Source: Steroidobacteraceae bacterium (GTDB lineage: Bacteria > Pseudomonadota > Gammaproteobacteria > Steroidobacterales > Steroidobacteraceae). Taken from it: 64,000 nucleotides of DNA. A program made the translations under genes and the position numbers. The stretch is from the NCBI GenBank assembly GCA_025458905.1, contig JALORN010000005.1, positions 62,001 to 126,000 on the forward strand, given 5' to 3'. Of the stretch, positions 23,609 through 31,749 are shown one piece after another; within the stretch, counting starts at the first letter, position 1; each line of letters begins with the position of its first letter. A model generated the notes under the pieces. The model saw only the letters and a program-made list of their open reading frames with translations. It did no database searches and was not told the origin of the DNA.

Positions 23609-24996
23609 GCGCGCGTGTGATCCGGGAAGACGAGCAGGTCGACGAGGGCGCGCACGTCGGGCAGCTCCTCGAGCCGCCCGACGAGCGCGATCAGGGATTC
23701 GATGCGCGCCGGCGGCAGCGGCACGAGGCCCGAGGCCGCGGCGGTGCGGAACTTCGCGAGGTGCCGCTCGCGCCCGAGCGGCCGCCCCGGTGCGCCGAGC
23801 ACGGCCGGCAGGTCGAGCGCGAGGCGCCGGCCGTCGCGCAGGTCGACCTCGACGCGCTGCGGCGCGAGCGCGTTCAGCGAAGGGTTGCCGTCGTGCTGCA
23901 CGCGGATGCGCGCGGCGAGCGCGTGGCGCGCCGTGTCGCGCAGCGCCGCCGCGTCGAAGTCCTCCACCGACACCGTGCCGCGCAGCAGCGCCGTCGCGGC
24001 GACGTAGGGCAGGCAGAGGCGGGCGTAGGAGGGCGCCATCTGCGGCGATGGCGGCCGGTCGACGAGCTGGATCACGAGCGGCGGCGCGAGCACGCGGATC
24101 GCCTCGATGTCGTCGGTCGCGAAGCCGTGCTGCTGCTGCAGCGAGAGCGCGCCGTCGACGCCGCCGTGGGTGGCGCGTCCGCTCGGGAACGGCTTGTGCG
24201 ACAGCTCGGCGACCCGGTGCACCCGGCCGAGCCCGGCGAACGGTGCCGGGTCCCAGTCGTGGTCCATCAGCGCGAAGTAGCCGAAGGGACCCTCGAGGAA
24301 CTCGCCGGGCCCGACGATGCCGCGGCAGGCCATGTCGACCGCCACCAGCGCAGCTCGGGTGTTGAAGCCGATCTGCATCGGCAGCACCGGCGAGCCCTCG
24401 ACGTGCGCCTGCATGGTGCCGGAGAGCTGGCTGTAGGCGAGGCCGAGCGCGCTGCGGGTGGTCGCCGCGTCGAGCCGCAGCATCGCCGCGATGCCGGCGG
24501 TGGCGCCGAGCGCGCCGCACATCGCGGGCCGGAAGAAACGCAGCTTGTTGCGCGCCGCGGCGCCGATGGTCGCGGCGACGTCGACTGCTACCGAGCAGCC
24601 GAGGACCAGGTCGCGGCCGTCGACGCCGCCGCGCGCCTCCGCCCAGGCGAGCAGCGTCGAGAGCACCACGGCCATCGGGTGCACGACCGCCGGTTCGTGG
24701 ACGCAGTCCCACTCCTGGTTGTGGATCTGGTAGCCGTTGACGAACGCGGCGCTCGCGGCGGGCACGCGCTCGCCGGTGCCCCAGATCCTGCAGTCCTCGC
24801 CGCGGCCCCAGGCGGCGGCCACCGCCTTGAGCTCCGCGACCATCGGCACGCGCGTGCCCGACAGCGCGACGCCGAGGCTGTCGAGCACGAAGGTGCGGAC
24901 CGCTTCGAGCGCTTGCGGTGGCAGGCCGTCGAAGCGCTGCGAGGTCACGTGGGCGATCAGCGCATCGGTGACCGAGCCGGTGTGGCGGGTGCTCAT
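23605..24996 (-). CDS. MmgE/PrpD family protein
   Basis: A 463-residue member of the 2-methylcitrate dehydratase/immune-responsive gene 1 superfamily. Characteristic stretches: DSLGVALSG near residue 40, VNGYQIHNQEWDCVH, a Gly/Ala helical bundle with GALGATAGIAAMLRLD, and SHKPFPSGRATHGGVDGAL. Family members dehydrate 2-methylcitrate or decarboxylate cis-aconitate to itaconate; distant homologues act on other hydroxy acids. No prpB/prpC is nearby, so propionate use via methylcitrate is not supported here. It is upstream in the same operon as the PaaK-like ligase (ATGA overlap). Confidence 0.87.
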   Translation of the reverse strand: MSTRHTGSVTDALIAHVTSQRFDGLPPQALEAVRTFVLDSLGVALSGTRVPMVAELKAVAAAWGRGEDCRIWGTGERVPAASAAFVNGYQIHNQEWDCVHEPAVVHPMAVVLSTLLAWAEARGGVDGRDLVLGCSVAVDVAATIGAAARNKLRFFRPAMCGALGATAGIAAMLRLDAATTRSALGLAYSQLSGTMQAHVEGSPVLPMQIGFNTRAALVAVDMACRGIVGPGEFLEGPFGYFALMDHDWDPAPFAGLGRVHRVAELSHKPFPSGRATHGGVDGALSLQQQHGFATDDIEAIRVLAPPLVIQLVDRPPSPQMAPSYARLCLPYVAATALLRGTVSVEDFDAAALRDTARHALAARIRVQHDGNPSLNALAPQRVEVDLRDGRRLALDLPAVLGAPGRPLGRERHLAKFRTAAASGLVPLPPARIESLIALVGRLEELPDVRALVDLLVFPDHTRA

Positions 24997-25163
24997 GGGA
25001 TGAAGAGGAGGTCCTGTCCGCGGGCGCGCGCCATGCTATCAACGGCCATGGAACTGCGTTCCCGAGGCCGGCACCCGACCACCTAGCGGAGCGCGCGAAC
25101 CGGTGTGGGGGGCGGTGCGCGGCAGTGGCTTGTCTCCCGCGCGATCGGGGCGAGAATGCAGCC

Positions 25164-26420
25164 ATGAGCACACCCCGGATCGATTGCGCTCCGCCCTGGA
25201 GCGACGTTGGCCGGCACGCGATGTCGCCCGAGGCGGGCCACGACGACGTTGCGCGCTTCAACTTCCTCGCGAACTTCAACAAGTACATGTCGTCGGTCGT
25301 GGTCGGCGGCAACGCGGTGGCCTACGAGTCGCGGGTGCGCCCCCGCTGGGAAGCCGAGCACGGCCGGCCGCCGCGCGACCGGCGCGAGATCCGCGCGGCG
25401 ATGTCCTCCGACCCGTACTACCGCATGTGGAGCTCGCTGAGGCGCTCCGCGATGGAGATGCGCCAGCAGGCCGGGCGCTCCCTGGTGCTGCGCCAGGCCG
25501 AGTCGCTGCGCGACCGTGCGGCCGCGCTCAATGCCGGCGCCGACACGCTGCGCCTCGATGCCTCGCTGGAGGTGCCGCGCTACCAGGCGGCGATCGACAA
25601 CCACTGCATGCCCGGGAGCTACTTCGCCGAGTACCTGCCGGGGGACGTGTCGGCCGCGGCCAACTACGACGCCGGCATGTTCGCGACGACGACCGGGTTG
25701 TTCGGCCGCTTCCTCGACGGCGCCGGCCGCGGCGTCGCGGAGTGGCTGGCGCGCGTGCGCCCGGGCTGGTCGCCGCGGCGCATCCTCGACCTCGGCTGCG
25801 GCCTGGGACACAACACCGTGCCGGTGGCGCGCGCTTACCCACGGGCCGAGGTGGTCGCGATCGACCTCGCCGCGCCGATGCTGCGCTACGGGCACGCCCG
25901 GGCGCGCGGCATGGGGGTGGAGAACGTCACGTTCATGCAGGGCAACGTCGAGCGCCTGCCGTTCGCCGACGGTCACTTCGACTTCGTGTACTCGACGATG
26001 TTCTTCCACGAGACCTCGCACGGCGCGCTGCGGCGGATCCTGCGCGAGGCAGATCGGGTGCTGGCGGGCGGCGGGCTGCACATCCACCTCGAGCAGCCTC
26101 CGTACCGAGGCATGGACGAGTTCGAGAAGTTCCTGCGCGACTGGGACTGCTACCACAACAACGAGCCATTCTGGACGACGCTGCACGACACGCACCTGCC
26201 GACCCTGCTCGGCGAGCTCGGCTTCCGCGGCGACCGGGTGTTCGAGACCCAGATCCACGCCATCGTCGAGGACGAGATGCCCAAGGTCGCCGGCGAGGTC
26301 GAGGACTACGGTCGCGGCGGCATGTGGTATGCCGTCGGCTCCGAGCGTGCCCCGTTCGACGCGTGGCGGGGCGATGCCGCCGGCGCAGATGGGCCGGCGC
26401 CTGGCGGGCCCGCGCGATGA
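25164..26420 (+). CDS. Class I SAM-dependent methyltransferase
   Basis: A 418-residue protein. The SAM-binding core begins about residue 210: ILDLGCGLGHNTVPVA (motif I), VVAIDLAAPMLRYG (acidic loop), FMQGNVERLPFADGHFDFVYS (motif II/III). The first about 200 residues form a separate helical region (FNFLANFNKYMSSVVVGG, PYYRMWSSLRRSAMEMRQ) that I cannot name. ATG 25164 is chosen because the frame upstream lacks protein character. It ends ATGA-coupled to the small coiled-coil gene and then to the dehydrogenase, so the methyl acceptor is probably part of the same pathway. Confidence 0.88.
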   Translation: MSTPRIDCAPPWSDVGRHAMSPEAGHDDVARFNFLANFNKYMSSVVVGGNAVAYESRVRPRWEAEHGRPPRDRREIRAAMSSDPYYRMWSSLRRSAMEMRQQAGRSLVLRQAESLRDRAAALNAGADTLRLDASLEVPRYQAAIDNHCMPGSYFAEYLPGDVSAAANYDAGMFATTTGLFGRFLDGAGRGVAEWLARVRPGWSPRRILDLGCGLGHNTVPVARAYPRAEVVAIDLAAPMLRYGHARARGMGVENVTFMQGNVERLPFADGHFDFVYSTMFFHETSHGALRRILREADRVLAGGGLHIHLEQPPYRGMDEFEKFLRDWDCYHNNEPFWTTLHDTHLPTLLGELGFRGDRVFETQIHAIVEDEMPKVAGEVEDYGRGGMWYAVGSERAPFDAWRGDAAGADGPAPGGPAR

Positions 26421-26776
26421 ACCCGGACGACGTGCTGCGACTCGCCAACGCAGCGCCCTCGGGCAAGCGGCCGCACTTCTTCGCCGATGCCGACGTCGAC
26501 CGACTGCTGGCGATCGTGTGGGCGATGGCCGGCGAACTGGCGGTGACCCGCGAGCGGCTCGACACCGTCGAGCGGCTGCTGGACGCGAAGCAGACCCTGG
26601 CCCGCGCCGAGATCGAGGCCTACCGCCCCGACCCGCAGGCGGCGCGCGAGCGTGGGCAGATGCAGCTCGAGTACATCGCGCGACTGCTGCGCGTGTTGCA
26701 GCAGCAGGTCGAGGCGATGCAGCGCGGCATCAGCGAGTCGGCCGAGGACGTGGCGCGCGAGGTCGGGGCGAAGTGA
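26417..26776 (+). CDS. Small predicted coiled-coil protein of unknown function
   Basis: A 119-residue protein starting inside the methyltransferase stop (ATGA) and ending inside the next start (GTGA). Residues 16-30 hold GKRPHFFADADVDRLL; the rest is helical with heptad-like Leu/Val (WAMAGELAVTRERLDTVERLL and YIARLLRVLQQQVEAM). There is no signal peptide or catalytic motif. Tight coupling on both sides suggests a subunit or chaperone of the flanking enzymes. I cannot name the family. Confidence 0.75.
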   Translation: MNPDDVLRLANAAPSGKRPHFFADADVDRLLAIVWAMAGELAVTRERLDTVERLLDAKQTLARAEIEAYRPDPQAARERGQMQLEYIARLLRVLQQQVEAMQRGISESAEDVAREVGAK

Positions 26777-27432
26777 ACGCGCTGGGCACGCGCCTCGACC
26801 AGGCGGAGGCCCTGGTCGGCGAGGCCTTTCGCCACCTGAAATCCCGCTGCAGCCGCGACGGTCGGCTCGATGCCGCCGCGCTGGACGCGGTGCAGGTGCC
26901 GAGCTACGACCTCGCGTTCTGCGCCGCCGAGCTGGCGGCGGCGCGGGCCGTGCAGTCCTGGGCCGGCGACGAGTCGCCGCGCGACCCGTACGCGGCGACG
27001 CTCGCCGGGGTGTTCACGGTGGAGGTGCTGGCCGCGATCGCGGGCCGGCTCCTGCTGCGTCCCGCCGACTTCGGTCTTGCGCCCGGCAGGGTCGCTGCGA
27101 TGCATCCGTCGTCCGGGGAGGCGTTGCAGGCCATGGTCTCCGGGGAGGCGCTCGCGGCCGCCGGTCGTACGCTGCTCGAGCGCGACGGCCGCCTGCCTTC
27201 GCCGCGGCTCGGCGACGACAAGGACCTGATGCGCGAGTCCTTCGCGCAGTTCGGCGCCGAGGTCGTCGCGCCGCAGGCCCAGGCGATCCACCGCGGCGAC
27301 ACCGACATCCCCGAGCACATCATCGCCGGCGCGGCGGAACTCGGCCTCTTCGGCGTCTCGATCCGCTGGCGATGCTGGTGGTCACCGAGGCCCTGTCGGC
27401 GGCCTCGCTCGGCGCCGCAGGCAGCCTCGTGA
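26773..27432 (+). pseudogene. Methylsuccinyl-CoA-dehydrogenase-like acyl-CoA dehydrogenase, N-terminal part (frameshifted)
   Basis: The frame opens at GTG 26773 (GTGA overlap with the previous gene) and is homologous to acyl-CoA dehydrogenases up to FGVSI at about 27363, after which 23 unrelated residues lead to a stop at 27432. The long N-terminal domain (about 150 residues, with YDLAFCAAELAAARAVQ and LRPADFGL) before the dehydrogenase core matches what I recall of (2S)-methylsuccinyl-CoA dehydrogenase (Mcd), which is longer than ordinary family members. The core then reads FAQFGAEVVAPQA and AAELGLFGVSI, where the family continues PE-x-YGG. That motif is missing: about 9-12 codons are deleted and the frame changes. 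The rest of the gene is 27372-28364. Confidence 0.7.
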
Positions 27433-28364
27433 CGCGGCCCGAGATCATGGCGCGCGCCCTGCTCGCCGGCGGCACCGAGGCGCAGCGCGGGTACTGGCTG
27501 CCGCGCCTCGCCTCGGGCGAGGCGCTGTGCGCGATCTCCATCACCGAGCCGGACCACGGCTCCGACGTCGCCAACCTGAAGCTGCGGGCCACGCGCCGTG
27601 ACGGCGGCTGGGTGCTCGACGGCGCCAAGACCTGGTGCACCTGCGCCGGGCGCGCCGACGTGATCCTGGTCGTCGCCCGGACGCGGCCGGACCCGGCGCT
27701 CGGCCACCGCGGACTGTCGCTGTTCATCGTCGGCAAGCCGCGCTTCGCGGGGCACGAGTTCGAGCATGCGGGCCCCGGCGGCGGTCGGCTCACCGCGCGT
27801 GCGATCCCGACCATCGGCTATCGCGGCATGCACTCGTTCGACCTCTTCTTCGAGGAGTTCTTCGTGCCCGATGCCGCGCTGGTCGGTGGGCCGGAAGGCG
27901 AGGGCCGCGGGTTCTACCTGACGATGGCCGGCCTCGCCGGCGGCCGAGTGCAGACCTCGGCGCGCGCCAACGGCGTGATGCAGGCGGCGCTCGATGCGGC
28001 GCTGCGCTACGCGCAGTCGCGCCGCGTGTTCGGCCAGCCGATCGCCGCCTACCCGCTGACGCAGGCGCGCCTGGCGCGGATCGCCGCCTGGCTGACGGCG
28101 TCGCGACAGTTCTCGTACGCGGTGGCACGGCAGATGGACGAGGGCGGCGGCGAGATGGAAGCGAGCCTCGTCAAGCTCTTCGCCTGTCGGGCCGCGGAGT
28201 GGGTCACCCGCGACGCGATGCAGGTGCACGGCGGCCTCGGCTACGCCGAGGAGACCGCGGCGAGCCGCTATTTCGTCGACGCCCGCGTGCTGTCGATCTT
28301 CGAGGGCGCCGAGGAGACGCTCGCCCTCAAGGTGATCGCACGGGAGCTGATCGCAAAGGCCTGA
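27372..28364 (+). pseudogene. Methylsuccinyl-CoA-dehydrogenase-like acyl-CoA dehydrogenase, C-terminal catalytic part
   Basis: This continues the gene above in another frame; homology resumes at DPLAMLVVTEALSAASLG around 27363 and the first ATG is 27372 (330 residues). Flavin and substrate motifs are intact: SITEPDHGSDVANLKL (FAD-binding), GAKTWCTCAGRADVILVV, AIPTIGYRGMHSFDL, MQVHGGLGYAEE, and the Glu region SIFEGAEETLALKVIA where family members carry the catalytic base. As it stands the enzyme would lack its N-terminal half unless the shift is a sequencing error or is bypassed. The TGA stop (28362-28364) is the second to fourth base of a 69-bp inverted-repeat arm. Confidence 0.75.
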
Positions 28365-28531
28365 CCCCACGAAAGAGGAAGAAAGGGAAAAAAGAAAAAA
28401 GGGGACAGATTTATTTTCGCGAAAAAGGGTCTGGGAACAGGATTGCGAAAACAAAATCTGTCCCCTTTTTCGCGAAAATAAATCTGTCCCCTTTTTTCTT
28501 TTTTCCCTTTCTTCCTCTTTCGTGGGGTCAG
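28361..28531. repeat. 69-bp perfect inverted repeat, AT-rich, REPIN/MITE-like element
   Basis: The arm 28361-28429 is the exact reverse complement of 28463-28531, with a 33-nt centre. Arms begin CTGACCCCACGAAAGAGG, run through A-rich sequence, then GGGGACAGATTTATTTTC and the small palindrome TTTTCGCGAAAA. Two further near copies of AATCTGTCCCC lie in the right half and centre. Motifs of this GGGGACAGATTTAT kind are, as I recall, scattered in many proteobacterial genomes, often linked to REP-associated tyrosine transposases; no transposase is present here. AT content contrasts sharply with the rest of the window. Both outer ends contain TGA, which is the stop codon of the gene on each side. 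It may also serve as a two-way terminator. Confidence 0.9.
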
Positions 28532-29556
28532 GGGCTCCAGGCCCAGAACTTCCAGTCGAGGACCAGGGACTCCGGCTCCGGGCTGCCGGGGACGATCGGG
28601 CCGCGGGCGGCGAAGCAGGTGACGTGCAGGCGCAGCAGCGCGCCGCCCGCGTCGCGAGGCGCAGGGCGGATGTCGGTGACGGTGAACTCGGTGCGGAGGC
28701 GGTCGCTCTCGACGACCGGCGCGGTGTGGTCGCAGCTCTCCCAGGCGAGGAGGGTAAGCAGGTTCGGCAGGGCACGGGTCACCTGCGCGAAGCTCATGAA
28801 GATCGTGTGGCCGCCGTAGACGAGCCGCTCGCCGAGGTAGGAGAAGCGCGCGTCGGTGTGGGCCATCGCCATGTTCAGCGAGGTCCGGACCAGTTCCGGC
28901 GCACTGGTGACGGTGTCCCGCGACTCGATGCGAAAGACGTCCCCTGGGCGCAGGTCGGCGGCGCAGCGGCCGAGCCAGCGGCCGGCCGGCCCGAGCGACC
29001 AGCCGCGCGGCACTGCGGCCTGCAGCGCCGCCTCGTCGGTGGCCCGCCCGATCGCGTCGAGGTCGTCCGCATGGCCCGTGTCTGCCGCAGGGTCGCGGCA
29101 GGGGATCATCGGGCAGCGCCAGAAGTGCAGCACGGTCTCCCCGCGCTGGTTCGTCGTGGCCATCTCGAGCGCGACGATGCCGGTGGCCGCACGACCTGCC
29201 TTGGCGGCGTTCTGCCGCAGGCCCACGACGCGGGTGCGCGTGTGCAGCGTGTCGCCGAGGAGCACGGGCCGCTGCAGCACGAGCCCGCGGTAGAAGAGAT
29301 TGGCCTTGACGCGCTGCGATGCCCAGGTCGACTGGCCGATCGCGACGTTGATCGCGAGCAGCGGATGGGCGAGCGGCATCGCCGCGCCGACGATCGCTCG
29401 GCTCGCGTGATGGTCGAGTGGCAGTCGCAGCCGGTCGCCGAACAGCGCCTGGTACTGCGCCGCCATCCCCTCCGTCAGCGTGACCGCGGGCGCGTCGAAC
29501 TCGAGCCCTTGGTGGAAGTCCTCGAACCAGGGTCCGCCGATGTCCAAGATCCGCAT
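28528..29556 (-). CDS. MaoC-type dehydratase resembling 2-methylfumaryl-CoA hydratase (Mch)
   Basis: A 342-residue tandem hot-dog protein. The N-terminal half opens PWFEDFHQGLEFDAPAVTLTEG and continues NLFYRGLVLQRPVLLGDTLHTRTRVVGLRQN; the C-terminal half has HTDARFSYLGERLVYGGHTIF, placing Asp and His as in MaoC hydratases. Length and the ALFGDRLRLPLDHH / VYGGH segments match what I remember of mesaconyl-C1-CoA hydratase (beta-methylmalyl-CoA dehydratase), which interconverts mesaconyl-C1-CoA and beta-methylmalyl-CoA. ATG 29556 has AGGAG 6 nt upstream. The stop lies in the right arm of the palindrome. It follows the Mct-like gene by 40 bp in the same operon. Confidence 0.8.
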   Translation of the reverse strand: MRILDIGGPWFEDFHQGLEFDAPAVTLTEGMAAQYQALFGDRLRLPLDHHASRAIVGAAMPLAHPLLAINVAIGQSTWASQRVKANLFYRGLVLQRPVLLGDTLHTRTRVVGLRQNAAKAGRAATGIVALEMATTNQRGETVLHFWRCPMIPCRDPAADTGHADDLDAIGRATDEAALQAAVPRGWSLGPAGRWLGRCAADLRPGDVFRIESRDTVTSAPELVRTSLNMAMAHTDARFSYLGERLVYGGHTIFMSFAQVTRALPNLLTLLAWESCDHTAPVVESDRLRTEFTVTDIRPAPRDAGGALLRLHVTCFAARGPIVPGSPEPESLVLDWKFWAWSP

Positions 29557-29596
29557 CCATGTCTCCTGCGATCCGATGTCCGGCCCGTCGCTCGCG

Positions 29597-30814
29597 TCAC
29601 GGCCCCGCGACCAGCCCGGCGTCGTGCAACCGGCCGATCTCGGCCGCCGGCAGGCGCAGCACCTCGGCGAGGACCTGGTCGGTATGCTCGCCGAGCCGCG
29701 GTGCGGGACGCGCGTCGAGGTGCGCGGCGCGCGAGAAATAAAGCGGCGAGCCCGGCATCCGGTAGCGCCCGATGCCCGGCTGCTCCTGCACCGTCAGCAG
29801 CGGGTTCGCCGTCGAGGCCTCCGGGTCGCGCTCGAGCAGTTCGCGAACCGTCTGGTAGGGGCCGTAGCAGACGCCGGCGGCATCGAAGGCCGCGGCGACC
29901 TCGGCGTAGTCGCGCGCGCCGATCCACGGCCCGAGCAGCGCAGCGATCGCCTCGCGGCCGAGGAAGCGGTCACGCTCGCGCGCGAAGTCCAGGCCCCGGG
30001 CCCGGCCGGCCGCGGCGAGCGCCGCGGCGAGGCCGGTCGCCTTGCCGAGCCCCGACCACTGGCGCGCGGTCAGCCCGACGACCATCACGCGTCGGCCGTC
30101 GCGGGTCGGGAAGTCGCGGCCGAAGGCGCCGTAGAGGTCGTTGCCGTGGCGCGCACGCTCCTCGCCGTTGACCTCCACCTCGGCGAGCATGCCGAGGTGG
30201 CCGAGCGTCGCCAGCGCGACGTCGAGCAGGGCGAGCTTCACGTACTGGCCCTCGCCGGTGCGCGTGCGGTGGCGCTCGGCGGCGAGCAGGCCGACCGCGG
30301 CCATCTGCCCGCAGATGTTGTCCCAGGCCGGCAGCACGTGGTTGACCGGTCGTGGGTCGTCCGCCGGCCCGGTCAAGGCCGGCAGCCCGACGCGCGGATT
30401 GACGGTGTAGTCGACCTCGGAGCCGCCGTGCCGGTCACCGAGCACGTTGACGTGGATCAGGTCGGGCCGGCGGCGGCAGAGCGCCTCGTACGCCAGCCAG
30501 CCGCGCGCCGGGAAGTTCGTCAGGAACAGCCCCGACTGCCCACCCGGCGCGGTGATCAGCGCAGTGGCGAGTTCCTGGCCCTCGGGCCGCGCGATGTCGA
30601 TCGCGATCGACTTCTTGCCCTTGTTGAGCCCGGCCCAGAAGAGACTGCGGCCCTCCGCCGTCACGGGCAGGCGCTGCGCGTCGAGGCCGCCGCCGGGCGG
30701 GTCGAACCGGATCACCTCGGCGCCGAGCTGCGCCAGCGTCATGCCGCCGAGCGGCGCCGCGACGAAGGCCGAGCCCTCGACGATGCGCAGGCCGTCAAGG
30801 ATGCCGGGCGTCAT
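29597..30814 (-). CDS. CaiB/BaiF CoA-transferase resembling 2-methylfumaryl-CoA isomerase (Mct)
   Basis: A 405-residue family III CoA-transferase. The opening LDGLRIVEGSAFVAAPLGG then MTLAQLGAEVIRFDPPGGG, with GLNKGKKSIAIDI, GDRHGGSEVDYTVNPRVGLP and NDLYGAFGRDF, closely resembles what I remember of Chloroflexus mesaconyl-CoA C1-C4 CoA transferase, which moves CoA within mesaconate. The catalytic Asp position is not assigned with confidence. Start ATG 30814 has GGGAGG 5 nt upstream. The adjacent Mch-like gene strengthens the assignment, but family III members are easily misassigned and another branched C5 or C6 acid is possible. Confidence 0.8.
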   Translation of the reverse strand: MTPGILDGLRIVEGSAFVAAPLGGMTLAQLGAEVIRFDPPGGGLDAQRLPVTAEGRSLFWAGLNKGKKSIAIDIARPEGQELATALITAPGGQSGLFLTNFPARGWLAYEALCRRRPDLIHVNVLGDRHGGSEVDYTVNPRVGLPALTGPADDPRPVNHVLPAWDNICGQMAAVGLLAAERHRTRTGEGQYVKLALLDVALATLGHLGMLAEVEVNGEERARHGNDLYGAFGRDFPTRDGRRVMVVGLTARQWSGLGKATGLAAALAAAGRARGLDFARERDRFLGREAIAALLGPWIGARDYAEVAAAFDAAGVCYGPYQTVRELLERDPEASTANPLLTVQEQPGIGRYRMPGSPLYFSRAAHLDARPAPRLGEHTDQVLAEVLRLPAAEIGRLHDAGLVAGP

Positions 30815-30836
30815 CGCAGCCTCCCGTGCCCGCGCG

Positions 30837-31658
30837 TCATTGCGGCGCCATGCTGCGCCACAGCATCCGCGCCGCGACCACGAACAGGAACATCCCGAAC
30901 AGCCGCGACAGTGCGCGCTTGGAGAGCGCATGCGCGAGTCGCGCCCCGAGCGGCGCCGTCAGCATCGAGCCCGGCGCGATCAGTGCCACGCCGACCAGGC
31001 TCACGAGGCCGACCGTCGCCCACGGCAGGTCGGCCTTCGGCTGCGCCAGCAGGTAGCCGGCGGTGCCGGGCACGCTGATCAGCAGCCCGAACAACGCCCC
31101 GGTGCCCACGGCGCGATGGATCGGCTCGGCGAGCAGCGTCATCGCCGGCACCGAGATCGTGCCGCCGCCGATGCCCATCATCGCCGACACGGCGCCGATC
31201 GCGCCGCTGATCGCGCCGCCGGCGGCGCCCGTGGGCACGCGTCCGGCGAGTCGCAGGTGATCGAGCGGCAGGAACATCTTCACTGCGACCACCAGCGCCA
31301 CCACGCCGAACACCGACGTCAGCACCCGGGCCTGCACCTGCGAGGCGAGCAGGCTGCCGGCGAGTGCGCCGAGCAGCATGCCGGGCCCCCAGGCGCGGGC
31401 CAGCGGCAGGTCCACCGCGCCGCGCGCGTGATGCGCACGCGCCGAGGCGACCGAGGTGGGGATGATGGTCGCGAGCGAGGTCGCGACCGCGACGTGCATC
31501 CGCCACTGCGCCGGCACGCCCGCGAACTGCAGGGCGTACTCGAGGGCCGGCACGATGATGATGCCCCCGCCGACCCCGAGCAGGCCTGCGACCACGCCCG
31601 AGAACAGCGCGGTGCCGAGCATCGCCAGCGCCACCGGCCAGAGGGTCGGGAAATCCAT
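30837..31658 (-). CDS. TauE/SafE family permease
   Basis: A 273-residue membrane protein with about eight helices in two homologous halves. It has the repeated signatures GVVAGLLGVGGGIIIVPAL (residues 17-35) and GAVSAMMGIGGGTISVPAM, which mark the TauE/SafE family of sulfite, sulfoacetate or organosulfonate exporters. ATG 31658 is preferred because the upstream frame is low-complexity. It lies 22 bp upstream of the Mct-like gene on the same strand, so it probably heads that operon, and is divergent from the molybdoenzyme gene. Confidence 0.9.
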   Translation of the reverse strand: MDFPTLWPVALAMLGTALFSGVVAGLLGVGGGIIIVPALEYALQFAGVPAQWRMHVAVATSLATIIPTSVASARAHHARGAVDLPLARAWGPGMLLGALAGSLLASQVQARVLTSVFGVVALVVAVKMFLPLDHLRLAGRVPTGAAGGAISGAIGAVSAMMGIGGGTISVPAMTLLAEPIHRAVGTGALFGLLISVPGTAGYLLAQPKADLPWATVGLVSLVGVALIAPGSMLTAPLGARLAHALSKRALSRLFGMFLFVVAARMLWRSMAPQ

Positions 31659-31749
31659 GCGATCCGTGAACGACGGCGCCCGATGCGCGCCGCGGCGCAG
31701 TCTACGCGAGGCTTCCGCGCCGCCCGCAACACGCCGTAAGCTCGCCACC

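Noticed and set aside
23605-24996. 2-methylcitrate dehydratase (prpD) as a firm call
   Set aside because: No prpB, prpC or prpR nearby and the superfamily is functionally broad, so only the family name is given.
28361-28531. Small genes inside the palindrome (peptides such as KRGQIYFREKG)
   Set aside because: They are read-through of the inverted-repeat DNA in several frames, with no start, ribosome site or independent support.
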